Shown here: positions 62,817 to 64,000 of the stretch, in pieces | Layout: every line of letters begins with the position of its first letter | Numbering within the stretch: position 1 is the stretch's first letter | Origin: Planktothricoides sp. SR001 | GTDB taxonomy: Bacteria > Cyanobacteriota > Cyanobacteriia > Cyanobacteriales > Laspinemataceae | Length of the DNA stretch: 64,000 nt | Direction: 5' to 3' | Assembly: GCF_001276715.1 (NCBI RefSeq) | Contig: NZ_LIUQ01000017.1 | Location: 1 to 64,000, forward strand | The notes under the pieces: model-generated | Databases searched by the model: none | What the model saw: only the letters and a program-made list of their open reading frames with translations | What the model was told of the DNA's origin: nothing | Program-made: the position numbers and the translations under genes

Positions 62817-64000
62817 CTACTCTTGCGCTCCTGCTTGTTGAAGGGTACGCAATATTTTTCTATAGCGGTTGAATTCAGCGATCGCTAATGCGGTATAACC
62901 TCCTTGGTTCTTTAAATTCAAGTCTGCCCCTGCGGAAATCAGCACTTTGACCGCCTCTTCACGACCCCGAGACGCCGCCCAAATTAAGGCGGTCGCCCCG
63001 GCATCATCTTGCTGGTTGAGATTGGCACCAGCTTCGATTAACGCCTGCATCACGGCAATATGATTTCTGTCAGCGGCTCTCATTAATGGGGTTTTCCCTT
63101 CGGACACGGTGGTATTGGGCGATGCCCCGGCATCGAGCAACACTTTCACGGTCTTGAGATGGCCGAATGTTGCTGCCAGGGTCAGGGGAGTTTCATTAAA
63201 GTTTTTCACATTAATATCGGCTCCTCTTTGTAGCAGCAAGGCCACAATATCCTGATGTCCTTGCAATGCGGCAACTAACAGCGGCGTATCGCCGAGTCGG
63301 TTGCGCTGCTGAAAGTCGGCACCGCGATCGAGCAGTACCTGCACCACATCCAGATATCCTTCCACAACCGCCAGATTTAAAGCGGTTTCATCATCCTTGT
63401 CTTTGGCATTAATCTGGGCGCCAGCATCTAATAAAATATGCACCAATTCCACATTGCCACTAGCCGCTGCTGCCATTAATGGGGTTTCCCCTTCTAAGTC
63501 TGGGGCATTGACATTGGCACCGGCATTTAATAACGCTTTGACAATGGAGGTTTTTTGATGCTCAACCGCTAACAACAATGGGGGTTCACTGTCTTCGTTG
63601 TGGCAATTGACCAACTCTGGCTTATATGACAGCAGGGTTTGAATCATGGCCAAATCCGCTTTGGTGACAGCGGTCAGGAAGGCGGCTATGGCGTCGGCTT
63701 CCTGGAGTTGGGCTTTGGCATGGAGTAAAATCTCTACCACATCGGCAAAGCTTAGGTTTAAGGCAATTTTCAGGGCAGTATCCCCATCTTGATCGGAGAC
63801 ATTGGGGTCAGCCCCGGCATCCAGTAGCATATGCACTAGGACGGCTTTGCCTTTCATGGCCGCCGCCATTAATGCGGTGCTGCCATCATCATTTCCATCA
63901 TTAACATTCGCACCTCTCGATAGTAAAAATTTCACAACATCTAGCTGGTAGTTAGCACAAGCCAACATCAGAGCAGTGACGCCATATTTTTTTCTTCGAG
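62817..64000 (-). CDS. Ankyrin-repeat protein, 5' end beyond the window
   Basis: At least 11 ankyrin units of 33 residues (consensus G.TPL..AA..GH...V..LL..GA....) run to a stop at 62817. The frame stays open past ATG 63968 to the window edge (preceding residues RRKKYGVTAL fit another ankyrin unit), so the gene is partial at its 5' end. It probably serves as a protein-binding scaffold. The C terminus is FNRYRKILRTLQQAGAQE. Confidence 0.93.
   Translation of the reverse strand, partial: RRKKYGVTALMLACANYQLDVVKFLLSRGANVNDGNDDGSTALMAAAMKGKAVLVHMLLDAGADPNVSDQDGDTALKIALNLSFADVVEILLHAKAQLQEADAIAAFLTAVTKADLAMIQTLLSYKPELVNCHNEDSEPPLLLAVEHQKTSIVKALLNAGANVNAPDLEGETPLMAAAASGNVELVHILLDAGAQINAKDKDDETALNLAVVEGYLDVVQVLLDRGADFQQRNRLGDTPLLVAALQGHQDIVALLLQRGADINVKNFNETPLTLAATFGHLKTVKVLLDAGASPNTTVSEGKTPLMRAADRNHIAVMQALIEAGANLNQQDDAGATALIWAASRGREEAVKVLISAGADLNLKNQGGYTALAIAEFNRYRKILRTLQQAGAQE

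Noticed and set aside
1-64000. tRNA, rRNA, CRISPR arrays and intact transposases
   Set aside because: Both strands were read and none of the expected signatures was found; repeats seen are short tandem or dispersed types without spacers.

Overview
The window is a chromosomal segment of a cyanobacterium, probably a filamentous Oscillatoriales-type species. The octamer GCGATCGC (HIP1) recurs throughout, the intergenic regions are full of short tandem and dispersed repeats, and the gene set is cyanobacterial: a large multi-PAS hybrid kinase, FtsH, a single sdhA, an Aap/Nat-type amino-acid ABC transporter, gcvH and NACHT proteins. The genus cannot be fixed from sequence alone. No tRNA, rRNA, CRISPR array or intact transposase gene was seen.

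1-11.7 kb is an accessory conflict/defence-type island. It holds two tandem PIN-domain genes, each followed by the same small partner gene (the first PIN is frameshifted); a UPF0175/DUF3368-type toxin-antitoxin pair; a 1283-residue TPR-CHAT protease-like protein with eleven 144-bp repeats; a small acidic protein; an MNT-HEPN toxin-antitoxin pair; a 514-residue coiled-coil membrane protein; and two more PIN modules (the last toxin also frameshifted). The TPR-CHAT gene, the small protein and the membrane protein look like one effector system into which the MNT-HEPN pair was inserted. A leader repeat of about 100 bp occurs four times, and a broken 5' copy of the CHAT gene remains at 1.2 kb, so the island has been reshuffled by recombination.

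11.7-26.6 kb is mostly housekeeping: sdhA, an MDR oxidoreductase, an HNH endonuclease with a small partner, a large secreted zinc metalloprotease, ftsH, fructosamine kinase, leuB and a MscS channel. 27-34.5 kb is mixed: a LAS-type metallopeptidase-like gene paired with a class II glutamine amidotransferase of the AsnB type, a NACHT NTPase with a 12-bp minisatellite coding an SPGN linker, an orphan NrtB/SsuC-type permease and a radical SAM protein.

35-50.8 kb holds a 2195-residue hybrid kinase overlapping a REC-histidine kinase gene, an AI-2E family transporter, a DUF39/HcyBio protein and a four-gene amino-acid ABC transporter. 51-64 kb holds a cyanobacterial hypothetical, a TPR protein, an alpha/beta hydrolase, gcvH, a prohibitin-like protein, guaA, a family-10 glycoside-hydrolase-like protein, an acyltransferase and an ankyrin protein that runs off the right edge. 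Upstream of the prohibitin-like gene and downstream of guaA lie three evenly spaced TTTTCCACA boxes, followed by 13-bp direct repeats. This looks like a DnaA-binding cluster and is one of the main items to follow up.
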